This document shows, one piece after another, positions 52,663 to 60,830 of a stretch of 64,000 bases of DNA. The notes below the pieces were generated by a model. That model made no database searches and had not been told where the DNA came from. It saw nothing but the letters and a program-made list of their open reading frames with translations. The stretch's first letter is position 1, and the number at the start of each line of letters is the position of its first letter. Source of the DNA: Microcaldota archaeon (lineage in GTDB: Archaea > Micrarchaeota > Micrarchaeia > Anstonellales > Bilamarchaeaceae); assembly GCA_018812715.1 (NCBI GenBank), contig JAHJCT010000011.1, forward strand, positions 1-64,000, read 5' to 3'. The position numbers were made by a program, and so were the translations under genes.

Positions 52663-53187
52663 CTAAATTCCGAGCCTGTCTAGGATTTTACCTGTCTTGA
52701 AAATAGAATCGTCTATCTTTTTTTCTAGTTTTATTATCTCTACTCCTTCCGGCTTCAGGAATTCAGACTGGTCATACCCATAAACTATTACATTTGGTTG
52801 GACAAATTCCAGCATTTTTTTTGGATCATCAAATCCTTCTAAAGCTATATCAACTGCTTTTAATGATTCTACCATGATTTTTCTATACTCCTGCGAATGT
52901 ACTGGTTCTCTTCCTTTTTTTCTTATGTGCTCATCTTTTGCTACTGCCACAACAAGCACGTCACCATATTCTTTTGCTTCATTTAACGTTACTACATGGC
53001 CTATGTGCAATACGTCATATACTCCCCCAGTTAGAACTACCTTTATTTTCTTTCTTTCCTCTGGCTTCAAAAAGAATCTTCCTTCTTTCTCAATAAGTAA
53101 TTCTCTTTCATGCTCAGGAAGAAAATGATATGCATCTTCTGGTATTCCTGCATATTTGAGTTGCATCACAAAGAGCTTTTTTCGCAT
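52663..53187 (-). CDS. Cytidylyltransferase-like nucleotidyltransferase (FAD synthetase-type)
   Basis: 174 residues. The core is VVLTGGVYDVLHIGHVVTL, with HIGH, the typical archaeal FAD synthetase/glycerol-3-phosphate cytidylyltransferase start, then VVAVAKDEHIRKKGREP and the ISSTxxR-equivalent region. A 45-residue N-terminal extension (MRKKLFVMQLKYAGIPEDAYHF) precedes the fold; archaeal RibL lacks it, so this may be a different subfamily. It transfers AMP or CMP to FMN or a similar acceptor. Divergent from the Mth938 gene, sharing a TATA element. Confidence 0.82.
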   Translation of the reverse strand: MRKKLFVMQLKYAGIPEDAYHFLPEHERELLIEKEGRFFLKPEERKKIKVVLTGGVYDVLHIGHVVTLNEAKEYGDVLVVAVAKDEHIRKKGREPVHSQEYRKIMVESLKAVDIALEGFDDPKKMLEFVQPNVIVYGYDQSEFLKPEGVEIIKLEKKIDDSIFKTGKILDRLGI

Positions 53188-53209
53188 GTTTATCTCTTAT
53201 TTGTCGATG

Positions 53210-53218
53210 TTTTTAAAC
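53210..53218. promoter_or_regulatory. Shared TATA for divergent cytidylyltransferase and Mth938 genes
   Basis: TTTTTAAAC: plus-strand TTTTTAAA is centred 25.5 nt before ATG 53239, minus-strand GTTTAAAA 27.5 nt before ATG 53187. Starts are 51 bp apart. Third example of this layout in the window. Confidence 0.68.
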
Positions 53219-53238
53219 AATACTGCGGAAGCCTATAC

Positions 53239-53574
53239 ATGATAGATGGGTATTCATTTGGTCGTATTGTAGTAAATGGAAAAACCTATACAAATGATAT
53301 CAAAATTTTCAACAATATCATAAAACCAGATTGGTGGCGTAAAGAAGGCCACAAACTCTACTTAGAAGATATGCGGGATGTTCTTGCAGAAAAACCAAAA
53401 ATAATAATCATAGGTTGTGGGCATGATGGTGTTATGAAAGTTATGCCAGAAGTTCATGAGTACTGTCAAAAGAATAAAATAGAATTAATCGAACTTTGGA
53501 CTACTGAAGCAGTAAAAAAATTCAATGAATTAGCTGGGCCAGGAGTTATCGGTCTTTTCCATCTAACTTGCTAA
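53239..53574 (+). CDS. Mth938-domain protein (DUF498)
   Basis: 111 residues from ATG 53239 (MIDGYSFGRIVVNGKTYTND); the frame extends further upstream, but the shared TATA at 53210-53217 makes this ATG the leaderless start. The family core is PDWWRKEGHKLYLEDMRDVL, IIIIGCGHDGVMKVMPE and LAGPGVIGLFHLTC. Function of the Mth938/NDUFAF3-like fold is unknown; in some organisms it helps respiratory-complex assembly. Confidence 0.87.
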   Translation: MIDGYSFGRIVVNGKTYTNDIKIFNNIIKPDWWRKEGHKLYLEDMRDVLAEKPKIIIIGCGHDGVMKVMPEVHEYCQKNKIELIELWTTEAVKKFNELAGPGVIGLFHLTC

Positions 53575-55019
53575 TCAATTTGTGCCTTTTGCAATTTTCC
53601 TGAATAATCTACATACACTGTTTTGAGATATGAAAATTCATCTATTCCTGTAATTCCTGCTTCTCTTGTATGGCCTGTTCCTTTTATCCCACCAAATGGT
53701 AAATGCACTTCAGATCCTATCGTGCTGGAATTAATGTATGTTAAACCAGCCTCAATTTTCTGTACTGCTCTAAATCCATTACTAACATCCTTGGTGTAAA
53801 TAGAAGAACTAAGGCCATACTCAATATCATTTGCCATTTCTATAGCATCATCTAATCTATCAAATTCTAAAACAGAAAGAATTGGTCCAAATATCTCTTC
53901 TTGGGCTATGTGCATATCATTTGTTACTGATGTGAAAATTGTTGGCTGGTGGAAAAATCCCCTTCCAAATGCTTTTTTCCCTCCACAAAGCATTTTTGCC
54001 CCTTCCTTTTTTCCTATTTCAACATATCTCGCTGTTTTTTCCTGAGCTTTTTTGTTGATCAGTGGCCCAACATCAGTTGTTTTCAAAAGCGGATTCCCTA
54101 ATCTCAGTTTTTTTGTTCTTTGCACAAGAGCTGCCAACAATTTTTCTTTTACTTTTTTGTGTACTATAACTCTGCTTGCAGCAGTGCATCGCTGTCCTGC
54201 TGTTCCAAATGCGCCCCAAAGTATTCCATCTACAGCAAGAGAAAGATCAGCATCGTCCATTACAATAATCGGATTTTTTCCTCCCAACTCCAACCCTACT
54301 TTCTTTAGTCCTGCATTTTTGACAATCCATTCCCCAGTAAATTTCGATCCTGTAAAAGACAAACCATGGATTTTTGGGTGTTTTACTATTGCTTCTCCAA
54401 CATCTGAGGCTGATCCAGTAACAAAGTTTACAACGCCAGGAGGAACACCCGCTTTTTCTAATATTTTTACAAGTTCATAAGCGCAAAGCGGCGTATCAGA
54501 GCTTGGCTTGAATACCACAGTATTCCCGCATACAAGTGCGGGAGCAATTTTCCATGCTGGTATTGCTATTGGGAAGTTCCAAGGGCTTATCAATCCCATA
54601 ATCCCAACCGGCATTCGTATTGTCATAGAGAATTTATTTCTCAGTTCACTTGTTGTTGTATGACCAAAAAGTCTCCTTCCTTCACCTGCCATATATTCAA
54701 AAACATCTATCGCTTCTTGTACATCACCAAGTGCTTCTGGCAAAACTTTTCCCATCTCAGTAGATACAAGTCTTCCTAATCTTTGCTTATCCTTTCTCAG
54801 TAAATCGGCTATATTTTGTAATAATCTTCCACGTGTTGGCGGAGGAGTTTCAGACCATTTTTTGTAGGCATCTTCAGCAGCACCTACTGCCATTTTTACG
54901 TGCTTGTCTTTTCCTTTTGGGAATTTTGCAATTATTTTTTCTGTCGTTGGATTTATTGTTTCAAAAGTTTCGTCAGCACCAATCCATTTCCCATCAATGT
55001 ACATCTTATAAACAGGCAT
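53571..55019 (-). CDS. NAD(P)-dependent aldehyde dehydrogenase
   Basis: 482 residues, ALDH superfamily. Catalytic Cys in AFGTAGQRCTAASRV near residue 275, general-base Glu in GLELGGKNP near 245, Rossmann strand FTGSKFTGEW, and NPWNFP oxyanion region as SPWNFPIAIP. Substrate could be succinate semialdehyde, glyceraldehyde 3-phosphate (GAPN-type) or another aldehyde; sequence alone cannot tell. A 51-bp gap with a shared TATA separates it from dcd. Its stop overlaps the Mth938 stop by 4 nt. Confidence 0.93.
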   Translation of the reverse strand: MPVYKMYIDGKWIGADETFETINPTTEKIIAKFPKGKDKHVKMAVGAAEDAYKKWSETPPPTRGRLLQNIADLLRKDKQRLGRLVSTEMGKVLPEALGDVQEAIDVFEYMAGEGRRLFGHTTTSELRNKFSMTIRMPVGIMGLISPWNFPIAIPAWKIAPALVCGNTVVFKPSSDTPLCAYELVKILEKAGVPPGVVNFVTGSASDVGEAIVKHPKIHGLSFTGSKFTGEWIVKNAGLKKVGLELGGKNPIIVMDDADLSLAVDGILWGAFGTAGQRCTAASRVIVHKKVKEKLLAALVQRTKKLRLGNPLLKTTDVGPLINKKAQEKTARYVEIGKKEGAKMLCGGKKAFGRGFFHQPTIFTSVTNDMHIAQEEIFGPILSVLEFDRLDDAIEMANDIEYGLSSSIYTKDVSNGFRAVQKIEAGLTYINSSTIGSEVHLPFGGIKGTGHTREAGITGIDEFSYLKTVYVDYSGKLQKAQID

Positions 55020-55041
55020 AGTTTAGCGTCTTCTCCAAACA

Positions 55042-55049
55042 TTATAAAC
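55042..55049. promoter_or_regulatory. Shared TATA for divergent ALDH and dcd
   Basis: TTATAAAC (plus) / GTTTATAA (minus), centred 25.5 nt before ATG 55071 and 26.5 nt before ATG 55019. Both starts would be leaderless, 51 bp apart. Fourth example of one TATA between divergent starts in this window. Confidence 0.7.
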
Positions 55050-55070
55050 TTTTGTTGAGTACAATAAAGT

Positions 55071-55556
55071 ATGATTCTACCAAAACAACATCTTGAGAAA
55101 GGCAACATTATCGATGGCTTACATGACAGCCAATACCAACCATGTGGCATAGACATAACTTTGAAAGAAGTCTATGGTTTCAAATCATCTGGTTTGATAG
55201 ATTTTGATAATTCTGAAAGAAAGATTAGTGAGGTTGAACCTTTAGCTTTTGAAAATGATAAAGTCACACTAAAACCTGGTGCGTATAAAGTAATATTCAA
55301 CGAATATGTTCGCATACCTTCTGATGTAGCAGCAATGTGTCTTCCGCGTTCTTCCCTTCTTCGTTGTGGTGTAACACTTGAGTGTGCTTTATGGGATCCT
55401 GGCTATGAAGGAAGAAGCGAGGCACTTTTGTTAGTAAAAAATGACCACGGAATTACATTCAAAAGAAATGCAAAAATAGGGCAAATGGTTTTTGTCAAAC
55501 TTCCAGAAGATGCCAAATCTGTTTATGAAGGCCAATACAAAGGAGAAAACAAATAA
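55071..55556 (+). CDS. dcd: dCTP deaminase/dUTPase family protein
   Basis: 161 residues, trimeric dUTPase fold. CGIDITLKEVYGF opens the fold, PRSSLLRCGVTLECALWDPG carries the Ser-Ser-Leu-Arg and the Asp-Pro-Gly of the deaminase subfamily. The segment usually carrying the deaminase Glu (TLE) reads SEALLLV here, so whether it deaminates dCTP, hydrolyses dUTP or both is open. It feeds dUMP for thymidylate synthesis. Convergent with cpgS. Confidence 0.87.
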   Translation: MILPKQHLEKGNIIDGLHDSQYQPCGIDITLKEVYGFKSSGLIDFDNSERKISEVEPLAFENDKVTLKPGAYKVIFNEYVRIPSDVAAMCLPRSSLLRCGVTLECALWDPGYEGRSEALLLVKNDHGITFKRNAKIGQMVFVKLPEDAKSVYEGQYKGENK

Positions 55557-56880
55557 TTATTTCAATATCTCATCAACTAATTCTGTAAGACTTCCTTTTC
55601 TCTCTTTAATACTGTAATTAATGTGCAAAACAGGAATATCTACTTTCAGAATTTTTGTTAAGTCTACAGGAGTTCCTGAAATCACAACATCTGCTCCACT
55701 TTTGTTTATTGTTTCTGCAAGATCTTCAATTTGCGTGCCATAATATCCCATTGCAGGTACTACCTTTTCCAGGTGTGGATACTTTTCATAAGTTTCTTTT
55801 ATGCTCCCAACTGCATGAGGCCTTGGATCTATAATTTCAGCTCCATTCTTGCGTGCATATTCAAATCCTGCACCAAAAGTCATGCCACCATGCGTAACAG
55901 TTGGGCCATCCTCAACAACAATTGCTTTTTTCCCGTTTATATCCATCTTCTTATCTGCTGTAAGCTCCAAATCTGTTTCCAGAACCTTTGCATTAGGATT
56001 AGCCTTCTCCACATTCTTCATTATTCTCTTTACATCAGCAGGGTTTTCTTCGACTTTGTTTATCACTATTACATCAGCTGATCGGAAATTTGTCTCTCCT
56101 GGATAATAGTACATTTCATGTCCAGGCCTTAATGCATCAGCAACTACGAAATAAAGATCTGATTTAATGAATGGCATATCATTATTTCCCCCATCCCATA
56201 TTACAACATCTGCTTCTTTCTCTGCTTCTTTAAGTATCTCAGCATAATCTATTCCAGCATAAACAACAATTCCATTTTTGATGTGTGGTTCATATTCTTC
56301 TCTTTCTTCTATGGTGCACTCGTGCTTGTCAAGATCTTCCATAGTTGCAAATCTTTGTATTTTTTGCTTTGCCAAATTCCCATACGGCATAGGGTGTCTT
56401 ATAACTACAGTCTTTATTCCTCTTTCTTTCAGTATTTTTGTAAGCGTACGGGTAAGCGGACTTTTTCCACACCCAGTTCTTACAGCTGTTACTGCTATGG
56501 TTTTCTTTTCACTTTTAAGCATCGTTTCTCTGGGACCTAAAAGAACAAAACTTGCTCCACTTGCTTGCGTACGGGAAGCAAGATGCATAACATATTCATG
56601 AGACACATCAGAGTATGAAAAGTATACTTCATCTACCGAATGCTCTTTGATTAGTTTTTCCATATCTTTCTCATCATAAATTGCTATGCCTTCAGGGTAA
56701 AGCTTTCCTGCTAATTCTGGCGGATATTTCCTGCCTGCAATTTTTGGTATCTGGGTTGCAGTAAACCCAACTACTTGATAAGCAGCATTACTTCGAAAAA
56801 ACATATTGAAGTTATGGAATTCGCGAACCTTCTGGCTAATCACGTCCTGCTGCACCGAGTATCAAAACCTTCTTTTTCAT
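55557..56880 (-). CDS. cpgS: Cyclic 2,3-diphosphoglycerate synthetase, interrupted by a 19-nt BHB intron
   Basis: The gene starts at ATG 56880: MKKKVLILGAAGRD (exon 1, 56839-56880) and then TAG. In another frame from 56819 to 55557 (420 codons) it continues FHNFNMFFRSNAAYQ...; joining the two gives a 434-residue enzyme whose start matches the family pattern GAAGRDFHNFN. Walker A AVRTGCGKS and YPPELAG, SYSDVSHEYVMHLASR follow. The product cyclises 2,3-DPG using ATP, or in non-methanogens an uncharacterised relative. The minus-strand TATA TTATTAAAAT (56901-56910) sits 25.5 nt before the ATG, inside the LAGLIDADG ORF. An unspliced protein from GTG 56855 would lack the Rossmann glycines. Confidence 0.87.
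56820..56838 (-). other. Predicted 19-nt bulge-helix-bulge intron in cpgS mRNA
   Basis: In the RNA sense: outer helix GGA/TCC, central 4-bp helix CGTG/CGCG (one G-U), bulges ATT and AAT, inner helix AGCC/GGTT (one G-U), loop AGAA. Cleavage after the second base of each bulge releases TAGCCAGAAGGTTCGCGAA and joins GGACGTGAT to TTCCATAAC, restoring frame and GRDFH. All elements of the strict hBHBh' motif recognised by archaeal tRNA-splicing endonuclease are present. RNA evidence is needed for proof. Confidence 0.82.
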
Positions 56881-57916
56881 GCTCTCTACTCTCATTTAGC
56901 ATTTTAATAAGTTCCTCTCCTCTTTTTGAAAGTGAATAAAATTTGAAATATGGTGCATCACTTCCGGTTACACGTTTTTTTATGACTTTTGTCAAACCAA
57001 AATAAGTATCTTTTCCTAATGCATCTCTAACTGACCAATGAGAACGATTTGTTTTATCTGCAATCTCATTTATCAAAAGAGGTGGGCTGTCCATTAAAAT
57101 AGACCAATATCTCATATGTGAACGCGTGTATTGTTTTCTCAGATAACATTTTATCAATTTAGTCCATTGTCTTTTGGATGAACTAAAATGCCCATCAAGA
57201 ATTAAATTTGTCATATTATGTACGCCAGTAATGCTTATCTCAAATGAGCCTTTTGTATATCGTATACGTGGTACTGTATCATACAATTCTTTGAAACAAT
57301 CATAAAGGAAATCTTTCATATCTCCATCTTTGACAGTTATGCAGATTCCATACAAGTATCCATTTCTCTGAAGGATGGAGCCATCACCAACTTCATACCC
57401 ATCTAAGAAACTTTTTGTAAGATCTTTATTGTTTTTTATTATCTGAAGTGATTTTTTTACAATCTTATTGAAAATAATTGCAAAAATGGTATTGTGTATT
57501 CGTAAGTCAACAATATCCTGTCTCGCTTTTTTGGTATTATTCGCTTTAATGTGCTCTATATCTAATTTCTTTTTCCACAATTTTTCAATTTTATTTAAAT
57601 TCTTTCTATCCATCGGAGTTTTGATATATGCTCTCCACATCTTACTATTGACACCAAATTCCTTTTCTATTGCCCTCTTGAATTTTTCTATCAATTCTAT
57701 TTCACGATTTGCTATTCCAATACCAGAGTACATTTGTTTAGATCCCTCAGCAATAAAAAATCCGATTAACCAAGCTACCTCTTTGTTTATACTGATGTAT
57801 CGTGCCATCTCAATTTTTGTTCTTTTTGAGGCACTAACTAAAACTAATTTTTCATTATTCTTACTATAGATTGTTTCGTTACTAATAAGGTTTTCTATGT
57901 CTAATTTTTCTATCAT
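56840..57916 (-). CDS. LAGLIDADG homing-endonuclease-like protein
   Basis: 358 residues. Two LAGLIDADG motifs: WLIGFFIAEGSKQ near residue 50 and FLDGYEVGDGS near 175, i.e. a monomeric double-motif enzyme. The C-terminal 100 residues include a winged-helix-like stretch (LLINEIADKTNRSHWSVRDA ... FYSLSKRGEELIKML), not usual for plain endonucleases. It has its own TATA-like TTTATTAATT (about 57936-57946). The 3' end runs through cpgS exon 1 in another frame and stops (TGA 56840-56842) one base before the intron splice site. Catalytic Asp/Glu are retained, so it may be active; a transcription-factor role (WhiA/LAGLIDADG-HTH type) is the alternative. Confidence 0.8.
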   Translation of the reverse strand: MIEKLDIENLISNETIYSKNNEKLVLVSASKRTKIEMARYISINKEVAWLIGFFIAEGSKQMYSGIGIANREIELIEKFKRAIEKEFGVNSKMWRAYIKTPMDRKNLNKIEKLWKKKLDIEHIKANNTKKARQDIVDLRIHNTIFAIIFNKIVKKSLQIIKNNKDLTKSFLDGYEVGDGSILQRNGYLYGICITVKDGDMKDFLYDCFKELYDTVPRIRYTKGSFEISITGVHNMTNLILDGHFSSSKRQWTKLIKCYLRKQYTRSHMRYWSILMDSPPLLINEIADKTNRSHWSVRDALGKDTYFGLTKVIKKRVTGSDAPYFKFYSLSKRGEELIKMLNESREHEKEGFDTRCSRT

Positions 57917-58004
57917 TATCTAATTTACTTTTCCCTAATTAATAAATAAACAGAGACCTCATTTCCGCAGAAACTCTCTTAAATTTAGACAATAAAAATC
58001 CTTT

Positions 58005-58883
58005 ATGCGTATTGTAATAGCATTGGGAGGAAATGCTCTCTTACCTAAAGGGGCAAAAGGCACTGCAGGCGAGCAATTAGATGCTGCAAAAAAAGCAATA
58101 ACAGAAATCGAAGATGTTCTTAAAAAAAATCAAGTTGTTTTGACACACGGAAATGGTCCGCAGGTTGGTAATCTCTTGCTTCAGCAATCTGGTACAAAGG
58201 AAGTAGCAGAAATGCCCTTAGATGTTCTTGATGCAATGACTCAAGGGCAGATAGGTTATTTTATCGCCAGTGCAATTTCTTTAACTGGCCTTCACTCAGC
58301 AACTCTTATTACTAGAGTTGTTGTTGATCCTGAAGACAAGGCATTTGAGAATCCAACAAAACCAGTAGGGCCTTTTTATGAAAAACAAATAAAGCCAGGA
58401 ATGAAAATGGATGCAGGGCGTGGATATAGGCTTGTTGTTCCTTCGCCTACGCCACTCAAGATAAGGGAACACGATGCTATTAGTGCCCTTTTAGAAAGAA
58501 ATTTCGTAGTCATTGCAGTTGGGGGTGGGGGAATACCAATAAAAAATAATGGTGAAGGGCTTGAAGCAGTAATTGATAAAGATAAAGCCACCTCTCTTCT
58601 TGCAACACAGATAAATGCAGATCTCCTTGTTTTTGTTACTTCTGTTGATTGTGTTTATCTTAATTTTGGCAAGCCTAATCCGTCTAAACTTTCAAAAACA
58701 AGTATTTCAATTGCCAAAAAATATATGGCAGAAGGGCACTTTGCTGAGGGCAGTATGAAACCTAAAGTTGAATCTGTAATAAAGTTCTTGGAAAATGGGG
58801 GCAAGAAAGCAATCATTTGTTCTATAAATAATATTCGTTTAGCATTACAGGAAAAAGCAGGAACAATAATCTCAAACGTCTAA
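58005..58883 (+). CDS. arcC: Carbamate kinase
   Basis: 292 residues, amino-acid-kinase fold. MRIVIALGGNALLPKGA begins the fold, LTHGNGPQVGNLLLQQ binds carbamate, PSPTPLKIREHDAISALLE is the regulatory/PK subdomain and VIAVGGGGIPI and VTSVDCVYLNFG complete the active site. It interconverts carbamoyl phosphate + ADP with carbamate + ATP, giving ATP from arginine/agmatine or purine catabolism. A TATA-like CTTAAATTTAG lies about 25 nt before the ATG. The last 12 nt overlap the convergent archease gene. Confidence 0.94.
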   Translation: MRIVIALGGNALLPKGAKGTAGEQLDAAKKAITEIEDVLKKNQVVLTHGNGPQVGNLLLQQSGTKEVAEMPLDVLDAMTQGQIGYFIASAISLTGLHSATLITRVVVDPEDKAFENPTKPVGPFYEKQIKPGMKMDAGRGYRLVVPSPTPLKIREHDAISALLERNFVVIAVGGGGIPIKNNGEGLEAVIDKDKATSLLATQINADLLVFVTSVDCVYLNFGKPNPSKLSKTSISIAKKYMAEGHFAEGSMKPKVESVIKFLENGGKKAIICSINNIRLALQEKAGTIISNV

Positions 58884-59300
58884 GATTGCAAATGCCTTCC
58901 ATGCATCTGTTTTTTCTACTTTATACATATGCCAGCTGACTGCTTTAACATCAACAATCATATGGTGTTTTTTGTTGTCAATTTTTTCACCTTTCAATGA
59001 TGCTTCAAGTATTATTTCTTCTCTTTTTTTGGAAAATTTAAGTTCATATTTGCTAAAAATAAGCATCTCAGCATCTTTGTAGAATACAATCTCAGAAAGA
59101 AAATTATGGAGAAGCTTTTCTTCAGTGGTTGATTTCAGGCAAAATGTTACTGTTTCCTTTGCTTCTATTTTTTCAGGATTTTCTATCATTGAATTTGTTA
59201 AAGCTCTTCCTGCACTTTCAAAAAGTTCTTCCAGTGTTTTTCCTGTGGCTTCAAATGCCACATCAGCCATTGCAACTCCTTCAACAAATTTGTACGGCAT
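58872..59300 (-). CDS. Archease (RtcB activator)
   Basis: 142 residues, the archease fold: DVAFEATGKTLEELFESAGRA at the N-terminus and VSWHMYKVEKTD ... FAILDV at the end. Archease speeds up RtcB guanylation and widens its use of cofactors. It lies 1 nt downstream of rtcB on the same strand, so the two form an operon for tRNA and other RNA ligation. The acidic Asp used in metal binding is at position 13 (MADVAFEA). Confidence 0.93.
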   Translation of the reverse strand: MPYKFVEGVAMADVAFEATGKTLEELFESAGRALTNSMIENPEKIEAKETVTFCLKSTTEEKLLHNFLSEIVFYKDAEMLIFSKYELKFSKKREEIILEASLKGEKIDNKKHHMIVDVKAVSWHMYKVEKTDAWKAFAILDV

Positions 59301-59301
59301 C

Positions 59302-60759
59302 CTATCCCTTTACATTACCCAAAGGCAGAAGTTTTACGACCTTCTTTGATATACCTGCATTATGTGTTGATTCTATTACTTCATCTATTGGCTTATATGC
59401 TCCACCTGCTTCTTCAGCAAGACCAGCAAACGATACAGTTTTGATATAAATTCCTTTTTTCTCTAATTCTTTTTGCAATGTGTCTCCTCTGTATTTGCGT
59501 TTTGCTTCTGCCCTGCTCATAACCCGTCCTGAACCATGTGCTGTAGTAAACCATGTTTCTTTTGCACTTTCCTGCCCTACAAGAAGCCAGGAACCAGTTT
59601 CCATGCTTCCGCCTATTAGTATTGGCTGGCCATCGTCTCTGTAAAACGGTGGGATCTCTTCGCGTCCTGGTCCAAATGCTGCGGTGGCACCTTTTCTATG
59701 TACTATAAGCTCACGCATTTGTCCATCAACTTCATGTTTTTCAACAGATGCTCTGTTATGACAGATATCATAGATCTGATGCATTCCAAGATCTTCTGCA
59801 CTTTGCCCAAATATTTTTGCAAAGCTTTCTCTTATTCTATGTGCTATTGTCTGTCTGTTAGCAAAACCCATATTCACAGCACAACTCATTGCAGCAAAAT
59901 AATCCTGTCCTTCTGGAGAATTGAAAGGTGCCGAAGCAAGTTCCTTATCAAGTATTTTGATCTTATATTTGCTCTCCATCACATTTAGGAAAAGATCCAG
60001 GTAATCACTTGCTACTTGATGGCCAAAACCCCTACTACCACAATGAAACATAACTACTATTTGATCAGGAAAGATGCCCCATTTCTTTGCAAGTTTTTCA
60101 TCTACAATGTTTTCTTCTTTAACATGTTGAATTTCCAGATAATGATTTCCAGAACCCAATGTTCCGACCTGATTAAGTCCTCTTTTTATTGCTTTTTTGC
60201 TTACCTTACTTGAATCTGCTTCTTTGACTCCACCATACATCTCGGTTCTTTCTAAATCCTCTTTCCATCCATATCCTTTTTCTACACACCATTTAGCTCC
60301 GGTATCCACTAATTCATTGAATTCGTTTGGATTCAATTTCAAAATACCAGAGCTTCCTACGCCGGCAGGAACGTCTTTGTAAAGAGTGTCAACCAATTGA
60401 TGAAGTTTCGGTTTTACATCGTTGATAGTAAGATTTGTTCTAATTAATCTCATTCCACAATTAATGTCAAAACCAATTCCACCCGGGCTTATCACTCCTT
60501 CATTTACATCCATCGCTGCCACTCCACCTATGGGGAATCCGTATCCCGAGTGGCCGTCAGCCATACAAAATGCATATTTTTGGATTCCAGGAAGTGTTGC
60601 TACATTGCTTATTTGATCATAAACATGCAGGTCCATTTGATCAAGCAGGTTCTTACTGGCGTATATTCTTGCCGGAACTCTCATTCCTTCTTTATAGTCG
60701 GTTCCTATTTCCCAAATATAATCACTAATCTTTTTGAAATTCGGTTTTTTAAATTCCAT
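59302..60759 (-). CDS. rtcB: RNA ligase RtcB (tRNA-splicing ligase)
   Basis: 485 residues without an intein (archaeal rtcB often carries one). It joins 2',3'-cyclic phosphate to 5'-OH ends after splicing-endonuclease cleavage, using GTP and Mn2+. Signatures: the Mn ligand region GGIGFDINCGMRLIRT, MFHCGSRGFGHQVASDYL, ATAAFGPGREEIPP, and the guanylated His segment TTAHGSGRVMSRAEAKR. Together with archease it supplies the ligation step for the intron-rich tRNAs and the predicted cpgS intron in this window. Confidence 0.96.
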   Translation of the reverse strand: MEFKKPNFKKISDYIWEIGTDYKEGMRVPARIYASKNLLDQMDLHVYDQISNVATLPGIQKYAFCMADGHSGYGFPIGGVAAMDVNEGVISPGGIGFDINCGMRLIRTNLTINDVKPKLHQLVDTLYKDVPAGVGSSGILKLNPNEFNELVDTGAKWCVEKGYGWKEDLERTEMYGGVKEADSSKVSKKAIKRGLNQVGTLGSGNHYLEIQHVKEENIVDEKLAKKWGIFPDQIVVMFHCGSRGFGHQVASDYLDLFLNVMESKYKIKILDKELASAPFNSPEGQDYFAAMSCAVNMGFANRQTIAHRIRESFAKIFGQSAEDLGMHQIYDICHNRASVEKHEVDGQMRELIVHRKGATAAFGPGREEIPPFYRDDGQPILIGGSMETGSWLLVGQESAKETWFTTAHGSGRVMSRAEAKRKYRGDTLQKELEKKGIYIKTVSFAGLAEEAGGAYKPIDEVIESTHNAGISKKVVKLLPLGNVKG

Positions 60760-60830
60760 ATTTTCACCTAAAAAAATATTGTTTTTGTGAGCGATACATA
60801 AATTAAACCTAATGGGTATAATATGTTTCT

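Noticed and set aside
56818-56855. GTG 56855 as the real cpgS start
   Set aside because: It removes the conserved Rossmann glycine motif, has no promoter or RBS, and ignores the exact ATG-MKKKVLILGAAGRD segment with a TATA 25 nt upstream.
56840-57916. LAGLIDADG ORF as an intein of cpgS
   Set aside because: No intein splice residues (Cys/Ser start, His-Asn end) at the borders, and it is in a different frame with its own promoter.
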